In this document: piece after piece, positions 45,337 through 53,493 of the stretch | How the letters are laid out: every line of letters begins with the position of its first letter | Numbering within the stretch: position 1 is the first letter of the stretch | Translations under genes and position numbers: made by a program | Origin: an uncultured Johnsonella sp. | GTDB lineage: Bacteria; Bacillota; Clostridia; Lachnospirales; Lachnospiraceae | Length of the DNA stretch: 64,000 nt | Assembly (NCBI GenBank): GCA_900766185.1 | Contig: CAAFUL010000085.1 | Span: 176,502-240,501, forward strand | Reading direction: 5' to 3' | The notes under the pieces: model-generated | Told to the model about the DNA's origin: nothing | Databases searched by the model: none | Seen by the model: the letters and a program-made list of their open reading frames with translations, nothing else

Positions 45337-45522
45337 TTAATCTATGCCTTCATGCAGTGTAGGCACTGAACATGCCGTATTGTTACCGCAGGCACAGTCA
45401 TTGTTTACTTGTATCTTTTTATCCTTACTTATAACCTCAAGATGACCGCTTCCGTTCTCCATAGCATCGTCTAAAAGGCTTACCAGATAATCTATATCTT
45501 TATCTTTATCAGCTGCTTCCAT
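45337..45522 (-). CDS. Small Cys-containing protein related to the glycyl-radical domain N-terminus
   Basis: A 61-aa product with AGGAG nine bases before its ATG, placed between the PFL core and the glycyl-radical subunit. Residues 10-33 (IDYLVSLLDDAMENGSGHLEV) align with IDNLVSMLDGYSINGGHHLNI of the next gene, so it looks like a partial duplicate. It lacks the RVSGYAV loop. Instead it ends with Cys43, Cys45 and Cys51 in NDCACGNNTACS. A role in assembly, repair or protection of the split PFL is a guess; loss of function is also possible. Confidence 0.75.
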   Translation of the reverse strand: MEAADKDKDIDYLVSLLDDAMENGSGHLEVISKDKKIQVNNDCACGNNTACSVPTLHEGID

Positions 45523-45556
45523 AACAAGCTCTCCTATAATATTTACAGTGCAAGGC

Positions 45557-47626
45557 TTATTTTACACTAAGCTCAAGTTCCGCCTCTTTTGCCAATGCAT
45601 CAAGATCAAGCTCACCTGCAAACACCTTATTGTCCTTGCCCAGTGCTCCCGGTATTATAGAGAATGTATTGGATATTCCGTCCTTTGCAGACTCAAACGG
45701 AAGCTTTGAAACTGATGTGAGTGAAGCCAATGCACCATGTGTATCTCTTTGATGCATAGGATTTGCTCCCGGTGCAAAAGGCTCGCCGTAACGCCTTCCG
45801 TCCGGAGTATTACCTGTCTTCTTACCATAGACTACATTGGATGTAATGGTGAGTATTGACATAGTCGGTATGGAGTTTCTATATACATGATGCTTTTTGA
45901 TTTTATTCATAAAGCCTTCTACAAGCTCTACCGCAAACTTGTCAACTCTATCATCATTATTACCGTACTTAGGGAAGTCGCCTTCTATCTCATAATCGGT
46001 AACTACACCGTCCTCATCTCTTATAACCTTTACCTTGGCATACTTGATAGCGCTTAATGAGTCCGCAACTACTGAAAGTCCCGCTATACCGGTAGCAAAA
46101 AATCTTGTTACTTCTCTGTCGTGAAGTGCCATCTCAAGTGATTCGTATGAGTACTTATCATGCATATAATGTATAACATTGAGTGTATTGACATAAAGCT
46201 TTGCAAGCCACTCCTGCATATCGTCAAACTTGCTCATAACATCATCAAAGTCAAGGTATTCGCCCTCTACAGCTCTGTACTTAGGCCCTACCTGCACCTT
46301 TGACTTCTCATCCACACCGCCGTTGATAGCGTATAACAGACACTTTGCAAGGTTTGCCCTTGCTCCGAAGAACTGCATTTCCTTACCTATGGTCATAGAA
46401 GATACGCAGCAGGCTATAGCATAATCGTCTCCATGCTCAGGACGCATGATTTCATCATTCTCGTACTGGATAGATGATGTATTGATTGACATCTTGGCAC
46501 AGAACCTCTTAAAGTTTACAGGCAGTTTGCTTGACCAAAGTACTGTAAGGTTAGGCTCCGGAGATGTACCGAGGTTGGTCAGTGTGTGCAGATATCTGAA
46601 TGAAGTCTTTGTAACCAAAGGTCTTCCGTCAACAGACATACCTGCAAGAGACTCTGTAACCCAAGTAGGATCTCCTGAGAATAATTGATTGTACTCCGGA
46701 GTTCTTGCAAACTTAACAAGTCTTAACTTCATAATGAAGTGGTCTATGATCTCCTGTGCCTCTGATTCGGTGATAAGTCCCTTTTCCAAATCACGCTGTA
46801 TGTATATATCCACAAAGGTAGAAGTTCTTCCAAGACTCATTGCTGCACCGTTTTGCTGTTTGATTGCCGCAAGATATGCAAGATATAACCATTGCACAGC
46901 TTCCTTAGCATTCTCTGCCGGTCTTCTCAAATCAAAACCGTAGATCTCTCCAAGCTGTATAAGTTCCTGTAAAGCTCTGATTTGCTCTGACAGCTCCTCA
47001 CGCAGCCTTATCTCATCTGCATCCATAACATCTACAGTAATATTAAGCTGCTTTTTCTTATCCTCTATAAGATAATCAAGTCCGTACAGAGCAACTCTTC
47101 TGTAGTCTCCGATAATTCTTCCTCTTCCGTAAGCATCCGGAAGACCGGTAATAATACCTGACTTTCTGGCTGCCCTCATCTCGGCAGTATAAGCATCAAA
47201 TACTCCTTGGTTATGAGTCTTTCTATATTTGGTGAAGATATCAACTACCTCATCATCTACCTTATATCCGTAAGACTCACATGAAGTTTCAGCCATGCGT
47301 ATGCCTCCAAACGGCTGCAAGGATCTTTTGAAAGGCTTATCGGTCTGAAAGCCCACTATCTTCTCAAGTTCCTTGTCAAGATAGCCCGGACCGTGGCTTG
47401 TAATTGTGGATACTATCTTTGTATCCATATCAAGCACTCCGCCTGCCTCTCTTTCCTTCTTAGACAACTCCATGACCATATCCCAAAGCTTTTTAGTCGC
47501 CTCGGTTGCCGGAGCAAGGAAACTGTCATCACCTTCATAAAGAGTATAATTATCGTGTATAAAGTCTCTGACATCTACACGCTCACACCACTTACCGGGT
47601 TTAAAACCCTCCCATGCTTTTTGCAT
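45557..47626 (-). CDS. pflB: Pyruvate formate-lyase core subunit lacking the glycyl-radical domain
   Basis: Converts pyruvate and CoA to acetyl-CoA and formate. The catalytic pair Cys406-Cys407 lies in IACCVSSMTIGKEMQFFGARANL-type sequence, and the barrel regions are complete. The protein ends at residue 689 after SFSIIPGALGKDNKVFAGELD-type sequence, exactly where full-length PFL (about 740-760 aa) continues into the radical domain. That domain is encoded separately downstream at 45084-45323. AAGGAGG precedes the ATG, and a good promoter lies about 200 bases upstream. Confidence 0.93.
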   Translation of the reverse strand: MQKAWEGFKPGKWCERVDVRDFIHDNYTLYEGDDSFLAPATEATKKLWDMVMELSKKEREAGGVLDMDTKIVSTITSHGPGYLDKELEKIVGFQTDKPFKRSLQPFGGIRMAETSCESYGYKVDDEVVDIFTKYRKTHNQGVFDAYTAEMRAARKSGIITGLPDAYGRGRIIGDYRRVALYGLDYLIEDKKKQLNITVDVMDADEIRLREELSEQIRALQELIQLGEIYGFDLRRPAENAKEAVQWLYLAYLAAIKQQNGAAMSLGRTSTFVDIYIQRDLEKGLITESEAQEIIDHFIMKLRLVKFARTPEYNQLFSGDPTWVTESLAGMSVDGRPLVTKTSFRYLHTLTNLGTSPEPNLTVLWSSKLPVNFKRFCAKMSINTSSIQYENDEIMRPEHGDDYAIACCVSSMTIGKEMQFFGARANLAKCLLYAINGGVDEKSKVQVGPKYRAVEGEYLDFDDVMSKFDDMQEWLAKLYVNTLNVIHYMHDKYSYESLEMALHDREVTRFFATGIAGLSVVADSLSAIKYAKVKVIRDEDGVVTDYEIEGDFPKYGNNDDRVDKFAVELVEGFMNKIKKHHVYRNSIPTMSILTITSNVVYGKKTGNTPDGRRYGEPFAPGANPMHQRDTHGALASLTSVSKLPFESAKDGISNTFSIIPGALGKDNKVFAGELDLDALAKEAELELSVK

Positions 47627-47826
47627 TGTAAAACCTCCTTATTACATTTTAGTTTTATAATTAAAACTTGTATTGTGCACAAAAGATATTCCTTATTGCT
47701 ACTTTATGACACACTATTAAGTATAAATCAACATGCCGACTTCCCACTTTAAATATCAACGATACTACACACCGGTGCCATCACTTTATTTTAATTTGTT
47801 ATATACATGGCAATCTTCATAAGGCA

Positions 47827-47854
47827 AGTATACTAAATTGCTAGGATTAGTCAA
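47827..47854 (-). promoter_or_regulatory. pfl operon promoter
   Basis: Minus-strand TTGACT (47849-47854), 16-base spacer and TATACT (47827-47832), giving a leader of about 190 bases. The 47860-48250 stretch beyond it shows no gene. Confidence 0.62.
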
Positions 47855-48253
47855 CAAGCCTGCTGCTCTTTTTTGTATACAAAATAACAAAAAGGTAGGT
47901 TTTCCTAACTTGTATTAAAGAAAGTACATTTTTAGGGGGTTTATCGGTTATTTTAAGCGAATTTTCATTTTTAAAATTTGATTATTGAAGTGACACAGCG
48001 TAATTTATCATTGACTTTTAATTGATATCAGTATTAGATAGGATAGAACTCAAATCTCTTTATTATATAGTTGTTATAATACATTAACAAAGCAATAACA
48101 AGCTTAAATCTCTAAGATACCATCTAGTAAATTGAATAATTATTAACTATTACAAACCTCATTTTCATTAAGAGTTAAGGAAGGTGTTTTTCTCGGTATA
48201 ATAGGCACCTCTCTTTTTAGAATAATCCTATTATACTACATAAATTAGTTGTA

Positions 48254-48622
48254 CTACTTAGCATAACTGTTTATGTGATTAGTAATCAGAAGTGCATCAT
48301 ATGCGGTAAGACTTTTAAAAGAAGCACCCTTGGGCAGGATGGTTCTTATAAGCTTATGGTTATTTTCACACTGCCCTTTTTGGTCTGAACGATTTGGCTC
48401 ACAGAAGAAAATCCTGGTACGCTTTCCTCCGAATAATGAGTTTTCTAAACCGTCTATATCTGAGAATTCATGCCCATTGTCGGTGAGGATTAGAGGGAAA
48501 CATATGGCAAAAAGTTCTTTTCCTAGCTTTTTCTCAAGACTGTCAAAAAGTTCCTTAACACATTTCGATGTATGCTCCTTAAGTTTGAATGTTTCTTTTT
48601 GTTCATAGGAACTCCTTTTCAT
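48254..48622 (-). pseudogene. Truncated IS30-family transposase
   Basis: The 122-aa frame covers only the C-terminal part of an IS30-type DDE domain: PLILTDNGHEFSD holds the second Asp, and EPNRSDQKGQCENNHKLIR holds the Glu, followed by LPKGASF. The N-terminal helix-turn-helix and first Asp are missing, and no IS ends were seen. It marks the left border of an accessory island. Confidence 0.82.
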
Positions 48623-48709
48623 TATTATATTTTTAGTTACCTATGAATAAAAACATGCCAACGACATAAAAACAAGGACTTATTTGGAGAACAACCGGGT
48701 ACTTCAGAC

Positions 48710-48808
48710 TAAATGCAACATCATTTTCAAAGTAAGTGCAACGATATCTTTCAATATAAATGCAACAGAGATACCTATCAGAGTAAGTGCAACACCATGT
48801 TGCATTTA
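48710..48808 (+). repeat. Iterated TAARTGCAAC motifs
   Basis: TAAATGCAAC or TAAGTGCAAC occurs at 48710, 48733, 48757 and 48784, spaced 23 to 27 bases, and an inverted copy GTTGCATTTA lies at 48799-48808. This regular array is like the multiple transposase-binding sites at the ends of IS21-type elements. No matching transposase is present nearby. Confidence 0.7.
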
Positions 48809-48878
48809 AGTTGAAAAACTACAGAAGTTTCAAAATAAACTGAAAAATAATTATAAAATCTACCAATCAGTGTCTTTT

Positions 48879-48950
48879 TGTTGTATAATGAATTTGTTGT
48901 ATAGAATCACTTCCTTTTGTATTATTCTTTATTCAATTCATTATACAACA
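48879..48950. repeat. 16-bp inverted repeat at the island
   Basis: TGTTGTATAATGAATT (48879-48894) and its exact complement (48935-48950) flank a 40-base spacer. TTGTTGTATA is also repeated directly inside at 48895. It may be an operator, a resolution site or the terminus of a lost element. Confidence 0.65.
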
Positions 48951-48953
48951 GAA

Positions 48954-49200
48954 TGCCCTGTGTGTCATTCTTTTATGAAAAAGTTGTAAAGTGGTGGGTT
49001 ATAAAAGAAGATGGACAAATGACTAATGCAGGAATCCTTTTTGCTGATCAAAAGAAGATAAATTTAAGAATAAGGATATCAGCTTTTATAATAAGCTAAA
49101 AGAAATGACAAGGGAAGAGGCTTCTCAGGTAAGTAATGAGTTTAATGGGGCTGGTTTGATAAAGTTTGCATATCTCAATGGACTTGAAATAATTGCCTGA
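48954..49200 (+). pseudogene. Gene debris, ATP-binding/AlbA-type regulator fragment
   Basis: A short frame includes IKEDGQMTNAGILFADQ, reminiscent of the LTNAGLLLF segment in AlbA_2/RecG-related DNA-binding proteins. It is followed after a frame break near 49070 by a frame with KEMTREEASQVSNEFNGAGLIKF ending TGA at 49198-49200. Neither part has a good start. They look like remnants of one or two decayed genes. Confidence 0.4.
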
Positions 49201-49227
49201 GAACTGTTGGACGAGGGAGAAATTGGC

Positions 49228-50658
49228 ATGAACAAAACATTTTTAAGAGAAATGGCTGGTGAAACTATTAGAATTACTAATAAAGGTGGTTATGAATTGA
49301 ATGGTAAGCACATTTCTTTAGTTGGAAATGATTTTTCAACTGTTCGAGTATTATCACCCGAACTTCTAGAAAGCATAGAAAAAGATGAGGATAAGTTTTT
49401 TGAGAGAGAGTTTCGGGGTTCTTATTGGGCTACTTTTTTTATAATTGATTGCGATTCCTATGAGGCGGCAAATCTTGGACACAGTGATACTCTTGTGATG
49501 AACTTTGCAAATGCCATACATGTCGGAGGTGGATTTCTAAATGGTGCTATGGCACAAGAAGAATGTTTGTGTAGAAATAGCACACTCTATGCGTCGATAT
49601 CATCACCAAAAGCTCGTGAAATGTATGATTACAACAAAAAACATATAAATGCTGTTGATTCTGACTATATGCTTCTTAGTGAGGATGTATGCGTATTTAG
49701 GGATGCGAATGGAAATCTCTTGGATGAACCTTTCAATGTTTCTGTCATCACAATACCTGCTCCTAATAAAAATGGACGGGCAAAGGACGTGTCTCAGGAT
49801 AAGCTAGATATAATTATGAAGGATAGACTTAGGAAAATGCTTTTTGCTGCTGCCAGATATGGATATCGTACACTGGTTCTCGGAGCTTGGGGATGTGGTG
49901 CATTTGGTCATTCAGCAAAAAGAGTTGCACAGTATTATTACGACTTGTTTTTTGGAGAGGGATTAAATGAATTATTTGATTGTGTAATATTTGCAATAAT
50001 TCGAGATAAGGAAAAAATAGAAGCTTTTGTAGATGTATTTAATGATAAACTCGAAAATGTATGCCAAGATCAATTCGATAATATAGATGATTTCGATAAT
50101 TCAGATAGTTTATATGTTGAGGCAAATTCTGAATTCCCGGTATGTAACCATGATGGAGCTGACGAGGATAATATGGGATATACGGTTGGATTATTTAACG
50201 ATGGAACTCCGTTTGAAGCAGAGTACTGGGGAGATGGGAATTCATACAGCATTAGTGTAATAATACCTGAGAAAAAGGAATTCATTTCTGATGATAGGAA
50301 TAATATACAAAATGATTCAAATATTGTTGGATTTCATAATTGGGTTATGTCTTATGATAATGCAATTTTGTGTCAGGGTATGGTAGATGAGGGTATAGAA
50401 GAAGAACTTATAGTAATTCAAAAATATGTGGATTATTTAATTGATATAGGGATTGTTACATTTTGCAGTGAAGTATTAAATGGAGCGGTTTTTTATAGAA
50501 TAGACATATTAGGGAACCACCTCGCAGAAATAAAGATTAATTTAAAGGAGAACGGGGAGGAATTGGCTAAGACGAAGTTAAACTTTAAAAAGTTTCCAAA
50601 TACTAAAAAGAGAAAGTTTGAGGTAATTAAAAATGACGGAAAAGGGAAAAAGATATAA
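49228..50658 (+). CDS. TIGR02452-type (bacterial PARG-like) macrodomain protein with C-terminal extension
   Basis: A 476-aa protein. Residues 1 to about 275 are the bacterial-type poly(ADP-ribose) glycohydrolase/TIGR02452 domain, with VGGGFLNGAMAQEECLCR containing the GGG (100-102) and QEE (110-112) signature; the second Glu (112) is the expected catalytic residue. ARYGYRTLVLGAWGCGAFGH is the second conserved block. The C-terminal 200 residues, beginning near YTVGLFNDGTPFEAEYWG, are a separate domain of unknown role. An in-frame TTG at 49207 exists, but GAGGGAG precedes the ATG at 49228. It overlaps the next gene by 26 bases. Confidence 0.85.
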   Translation: MNKTFLREMAGETIRITNKGGYELNGKHISLVGNDFSTVRVLSPELLESIEKDEDKFFEREFRGSYWATFFIIDCDSYEAANLGHSDTLVMNFANAIHVGGGFLNGAMAQEECLCRNSTLYASISSPKAREMYDYNKKHINAVDSDYMLLSEDVCVFRDANGNLLDEPFNVSVITIPAPNKNGRAKDVSQDKLDIIMKDRLRKMLFAAARYGYRTLVLGAWGCGAFGHSAKRVAQYYYDLFFGEGLNELFDCVIFAIIRDKEKIEAFVDVFNDKLENVCQDQFDNIDDFDNSDSLYVEANSEFPVCNHDGADEDNMGYTVGLFNDGTPFEAEYWGDGNSYSISVIIPEKKEFISDDRNNIQNDSNIVGFHNWVMSYDNAILCQGMVDEGIEEELIVIQKYVDYLIDIGIVTFCSEVLNGAVFYRIDILGNHLAEIKINLKENGEELAKTKLNFKKFPNTKKRKFEVIKNDGKGKKI

Positions 50659-51418
50659 GGATTTAATTAAAACAGTCAAAGCTGATTATAGTAAAAATAT
50701 TCGGAGAAATACAACTGTCACTCTAAAATGGTATGAAGATTGTAAAGAGATTAATCTTTGGACATACTGGCAAGGGTTAGGGTATGCAGAAAACACACCC
50801 GATATAGATATATTACTGGTAGGACAAGATTGGGGGAATCCTTTTTCAAACCCATCTGAAACAGTTATTAATGTAAAGAAAATCAATAAGGCAATAGAAA
50901 TGGGAGAGGCTCCTATAAGTTATCTGCAGGATGTGAACATGGATAGGCGTGATTGTCATACAGACTACAACTTAGTGCAAATATTTAAGGAAACTAAGAA
51001 TTATGATATTGGAAATCAGAGATATTATAATCTGTTCTTTACGAATTTCTCGTTGGGATATAGAGTGGGATCTGGAACCGGAGGAATGACGGAAAGCGTT
51101 ATGAAACAAGATGCCAAATATTTCGTAGAGCTATGTAAAATACTGCAGCCCCAGAAAATAATATGTTTAGGACAGGTTACATATAAGTCAGTGTTATCAG
51201 CATATGGTATAAAACCTGAAAAATATAACACATATAATGACTTAATTAAGGCTTATAAGGCTACTGTGGTAGACTGTGAAGATAAAAAATCGGAGATTTA
51301 TGCAGTGGCTCATTGTGGGTTGTATGGCGCAAGAAATAGTGGAGATATTCCGAAAACAAAAGTGAGGAAAGAAGATTTAAGTAATCAGATTGTTGATTGG
51401 GAAAGAGTGCTAGTGTAA
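50633..51418 (+). CDS. Uracil-DNA-glycosylase-superfamily-like protein
   Basis: A 261-aa protein with a motif layout like UDG-fold enzymes: DILLVGQDWGNP (60-70) in place of the GxxPG water-activating loop, NLFFTNFSLGYR (133-144), KIICLGQVTYKSVL (175-188), and AHCGLYGARN (226-235) with His227 in place of the HPS-type motif. The exact substrate is unknown; the motif residues differ from classical uracil glycosylases. The ATG overlaps the end of the PARG-like gene with GAGG upstream, so the two form one operon. Confidence 0.65.
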   Translation: MTEKGKRYKDLIKTVKADYSKNIRRNTTVTLKWYEDCKEINLWTYWQGLGYAENTPDIDILLVGQDWGNPFSNPSETVINVKKINKAIEMGEAPISYLQDVNMDRRDCHTDYNLVQIFKETKNYDIGNQRYYNLFFTNFSLGYRVGSGTGGMTESVMKQDAKYFVELCKILQPQKIICLGQVTYKSVLSAYGIKPEKYNTYNDLIKAYKATVVDCEDKKSEIYAVAHCGLYGARNSGDIPKTKVRKEDLSNQIVDWERVLV

Positions 51419-51523
51419 TGTATCGTTGATATTCATTCTAATTTTGACTATGCTCTTAACATCTCTTATTATGATGGAGATATAGCAGATATGTTAAATA
51501 TCAATATGTCAGTGCACTGGTAG
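51419..51523 (+). pseudogene. Short coding remnant after the UDG-like gene
   Basis: An open frame without a start codon reads CIVDIHSNFDYALNISYY...MSVHW and ends TAG at 51521-51523. It has coding-like composition but no ribosome binding site, so it is read as the 3' scrap of a lost gene. Confidence 0.3.
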
Positions 51524-51570
51524 ACTTTTTCTTTTGGGTTATTTTTTTAATACATGTTGCAAAATATTAC

Positions 51571-51605
51571 AGCCTGATCGTATACATAAAATATACAATC
51601 AGGTT
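51571..51605 (+). terminator. Terminator-like hairpin between convergent operons
   Basis: AGCCTGATCGTATA pairs with TATACAATCAGGTT around a seven-base loop; an ACTTTTTTT run follows about 13 bases later on the plus strand. It lies between the PARG/UDG pair and the convergent pnt operon. Confidence 0.5.
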
Positions 51606-51740
51606 GCAACATAGAAACTTTTTTTAAAATATAATCTCTTATCTGAACTTATTATAGTTTTACCAAAGAGTGTCTTAAAACTTAAAATTGCACTCTATTT
51701 TGTTAGAGTCAGGAAAAATTATTGGCAGTATCCGCCTCAT

Positions 51741-53207
51741 TTATGACTCACCGAACTCACTTACCAAGGCTGATACTGTTTGCTTAGCATCTCCGTAAAT
51801 CATAACCGTATTGTCATTGGTAAAGAGCGGATTTTCAAGTCCTGAGAATCCTGTACCCTTACCACGCTTTAATACGAATACCGTCTTAGCTTCAAATGCA
51901 TTGATAATAGGCATTCCGTAGATAGGTGAGCTCTTATCCTCTATAGCCGCAGGGTTTACAACGTCATTTGCACCTATAACTATAGCCACATCCTGCATAG
52001 GCATGGTAGGATTCATTTCATCGGCAGTCTTTAACTGCTCGTAAGGTACATCCGCTTCTGCCAAAAGTACGTTCATATGACCCGGCATTCTTCCGGCAAC
52101 AGGGTGTATAGCAAAACTTACCTCCGCACCGTTTTCCTCAAGCTTTGCAGCAAGTTCCTTAACCGCATGCTGTGCCTGAGCAACCGCCATACCGTATCCC
52201 GGTATAAATACTACCGAGTTTGCAGCCTCAAGTATAAGGAAGGCATCTTCTACAGATAAAGCCTTAGGCTCTTTTTCTTCTCCGCTCTTAGCCTTGGAGC
52301 CTGTAGCACCGAAGCTGCCGAATATAAGGTTGTAAAGAGTTCTGTTCATAGCCTTACACATGATAAGTGTAAGTATAACTCCCGAAGCACCTACCAGACA
52401 GCCTGCAACAACAAGTACGGTATTGTCTATAACAAAACCGGCAAATGATGCAGCCACACCTGAGAAAGCATTAAGAAGTGATATGATAACCGGCATATCT
52501 CCGCCGCCTATCGATACTACCATGGTAACACCGAGGACAAGGAAGAGTATTGTAATTACCGCCATGCAAAGTACTTTTAATGCCATATTTTCAAAGAATG
52601 TATAGCCCAGTATTGCCAAAAATCCTACTATAACCAAGATTGCATTAATCAGGTTCTTAGAAGGAATAACAGTTTGTTTCTTAAACATCTTTCCTGAAAG
52701 CTTACCCCAAGCAACCACTGAACCGGTAAAGGTAATAGCACCTACCGCTATGGTAAGACCTCCGGTAAAAGTCGAAAATGCATCAAAAACTGGTTCATCA
52801 AGATTTGCCTTATTGGTAAATTCCGCTATAGCTACCAAAAGTGATGAAAGACCGCCAAAACCGTTAAACAAAGCAACAAGCTCAGGCATACCGGTCATTT
52901 CCACTTTCTTTGACCATATAGCACCTATTACACCACCTACAACAATACCTGCTATTACAAATACATAGCCCATCATTACCATGCCGATATCATCATTGCC
53001 CCAGTTGCTTAAACCGCTTTCAAAAAGCACCGCAACTACCGCTATAAGCATACCTATAGAGGAATAAAAATTACCTTTTCTGGCTGTATCCGCTTTACCC
53101 AGCATCTTAATGCCTCGTATAAAGAATATACAGGCAATCATATATGCAACTATTAAAGCACTTTTAATATAATTAATAGTATTAAGGTCCTGTATCAAAT
53201 CTTCCAT
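51741..53207 (-). CDS. pntB: NAD(P) transhydrogenase subunit beta
   Basis: Membrane and NADP-binding (dIII) subunit of the proton-translocating transhydrogenase, 488 aa. About nine spans fill the first 300 residues. The C-terminal NADP domain has VFIPGYGMAVAQAQH, HPVAGRMPGHMNVLLAEA and GANDVVNPAA, typical of dIII. It shares one base with pntA2 upstream. The enzyme couples NADH/NADPH exchange to the proton gradient. Confidence 0.96.
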   Translation of the reverse strand: MEDLIQDLNTINYIKSALIVAYMIACIFFIRGIKMLGKADTARKGNFYSSIGMLIAVVAVLFESGLSNWGNDDIGMVMMGYVFVIAGIVVGGVIGAIWSKKVEMTGMPELVALFNGFGGLSSLLVAIAEFTNKANLDEPVFDAFSTFTGGLTIAVGAITFTGSVVAWGKLSGKMFKKQTVIPSKNLINAILVIVGFLAILGYTFFENMALKVLCMAVITILFLVLGVTMVVSIGGGDMPVIISLLNAFSGVAASFAGFVIDNTVLVVAGCLVGASGVILTLIMCKAMNRTLYNLIFGSFGATGSKAKSGEEKEPKALSVEDAFLILEAANSVVFIPGYGMAVAQAQHAVKELAAKLEENGAEVSFAIHPVAGRMPGHMNVLLAEADVPYEQLKTADEMNPTMPMQDVAIVIGANDVVNPAAIEDKSSPIYGMPIINAFEAKTVFVLKRGKGTGFSGLENPLFTNDNTVMIYGDAKQTVSALVSEFGES

Positions 53208-53491
53208 TACTTTTTATCCCCCTTTTTCTTAAACATACCAAGCATTCTGTCCGTAACCATGTATCCACCTATAACATTGATAGTGGCAAATACTATCGCA
53301 AGAAAACCAAGTATCATTCCTGCCCATCCGCCAAGACTGACTGCAGTTACGGTAATTGCACCTACTATGGTTATACCTGAGATAGCGTTAGTACCTGACA
53401 TAAGAGGTGTATGAAGCTGAGAAGGAACCTTGGATATAAGCTCCACACCTAAAAATGCGGATATTACAAATATAAATATAAGCATTAACAT
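53207..53491 (-). CDS. pntA2: NAD(P) transhydrogenase subunit alpha, membrane part
   Basis: A 94-aa protein with three predicted membrane spans and the segment ELISKVPSQLHTPLMSGTNAISGI, the conserved start of the dII domain. In E. coli this is fused to the NAD-binding domain; here it is separate, as in Rhodospirillum and many Firmicutes. It lies between pntA1 and pntB with 1-2-base junctions. Confidence 0.95.
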   Translation of the reverse strand: MLMLIFIFVISAFLGVELISKVPSQLHTPLMSGTNAISGITIVGAITVTAVSLGGWAGMILGFLAIVFATINVIGGYMVTDRMLGMFKKKGDKK

Positions 53492-53493
53492 GA

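Noticed and set aside
45084..47626. The PFL split as a sequencing frameshift
   Set aside because: The two parts are separated by 234 bases that contain another gene with its own ribosome binding site. Each part has a clean stop, start and AGGAGG-type site, so a single indel cannot rejoin them.
47660..47690. Rex operator upstream of pfl
   Set aside because: TTGTGCACAA is palindromic but lacks the spacing of the Rex consensus (TTGTTAA-N4-TTAACAA type), so it was not called.
48710..48808. Short CRISPR-like array
   Set aside because: The 10-base motif is too short for a CRISPR repeat and one copy is inverted; a protein-binding array is more likely.
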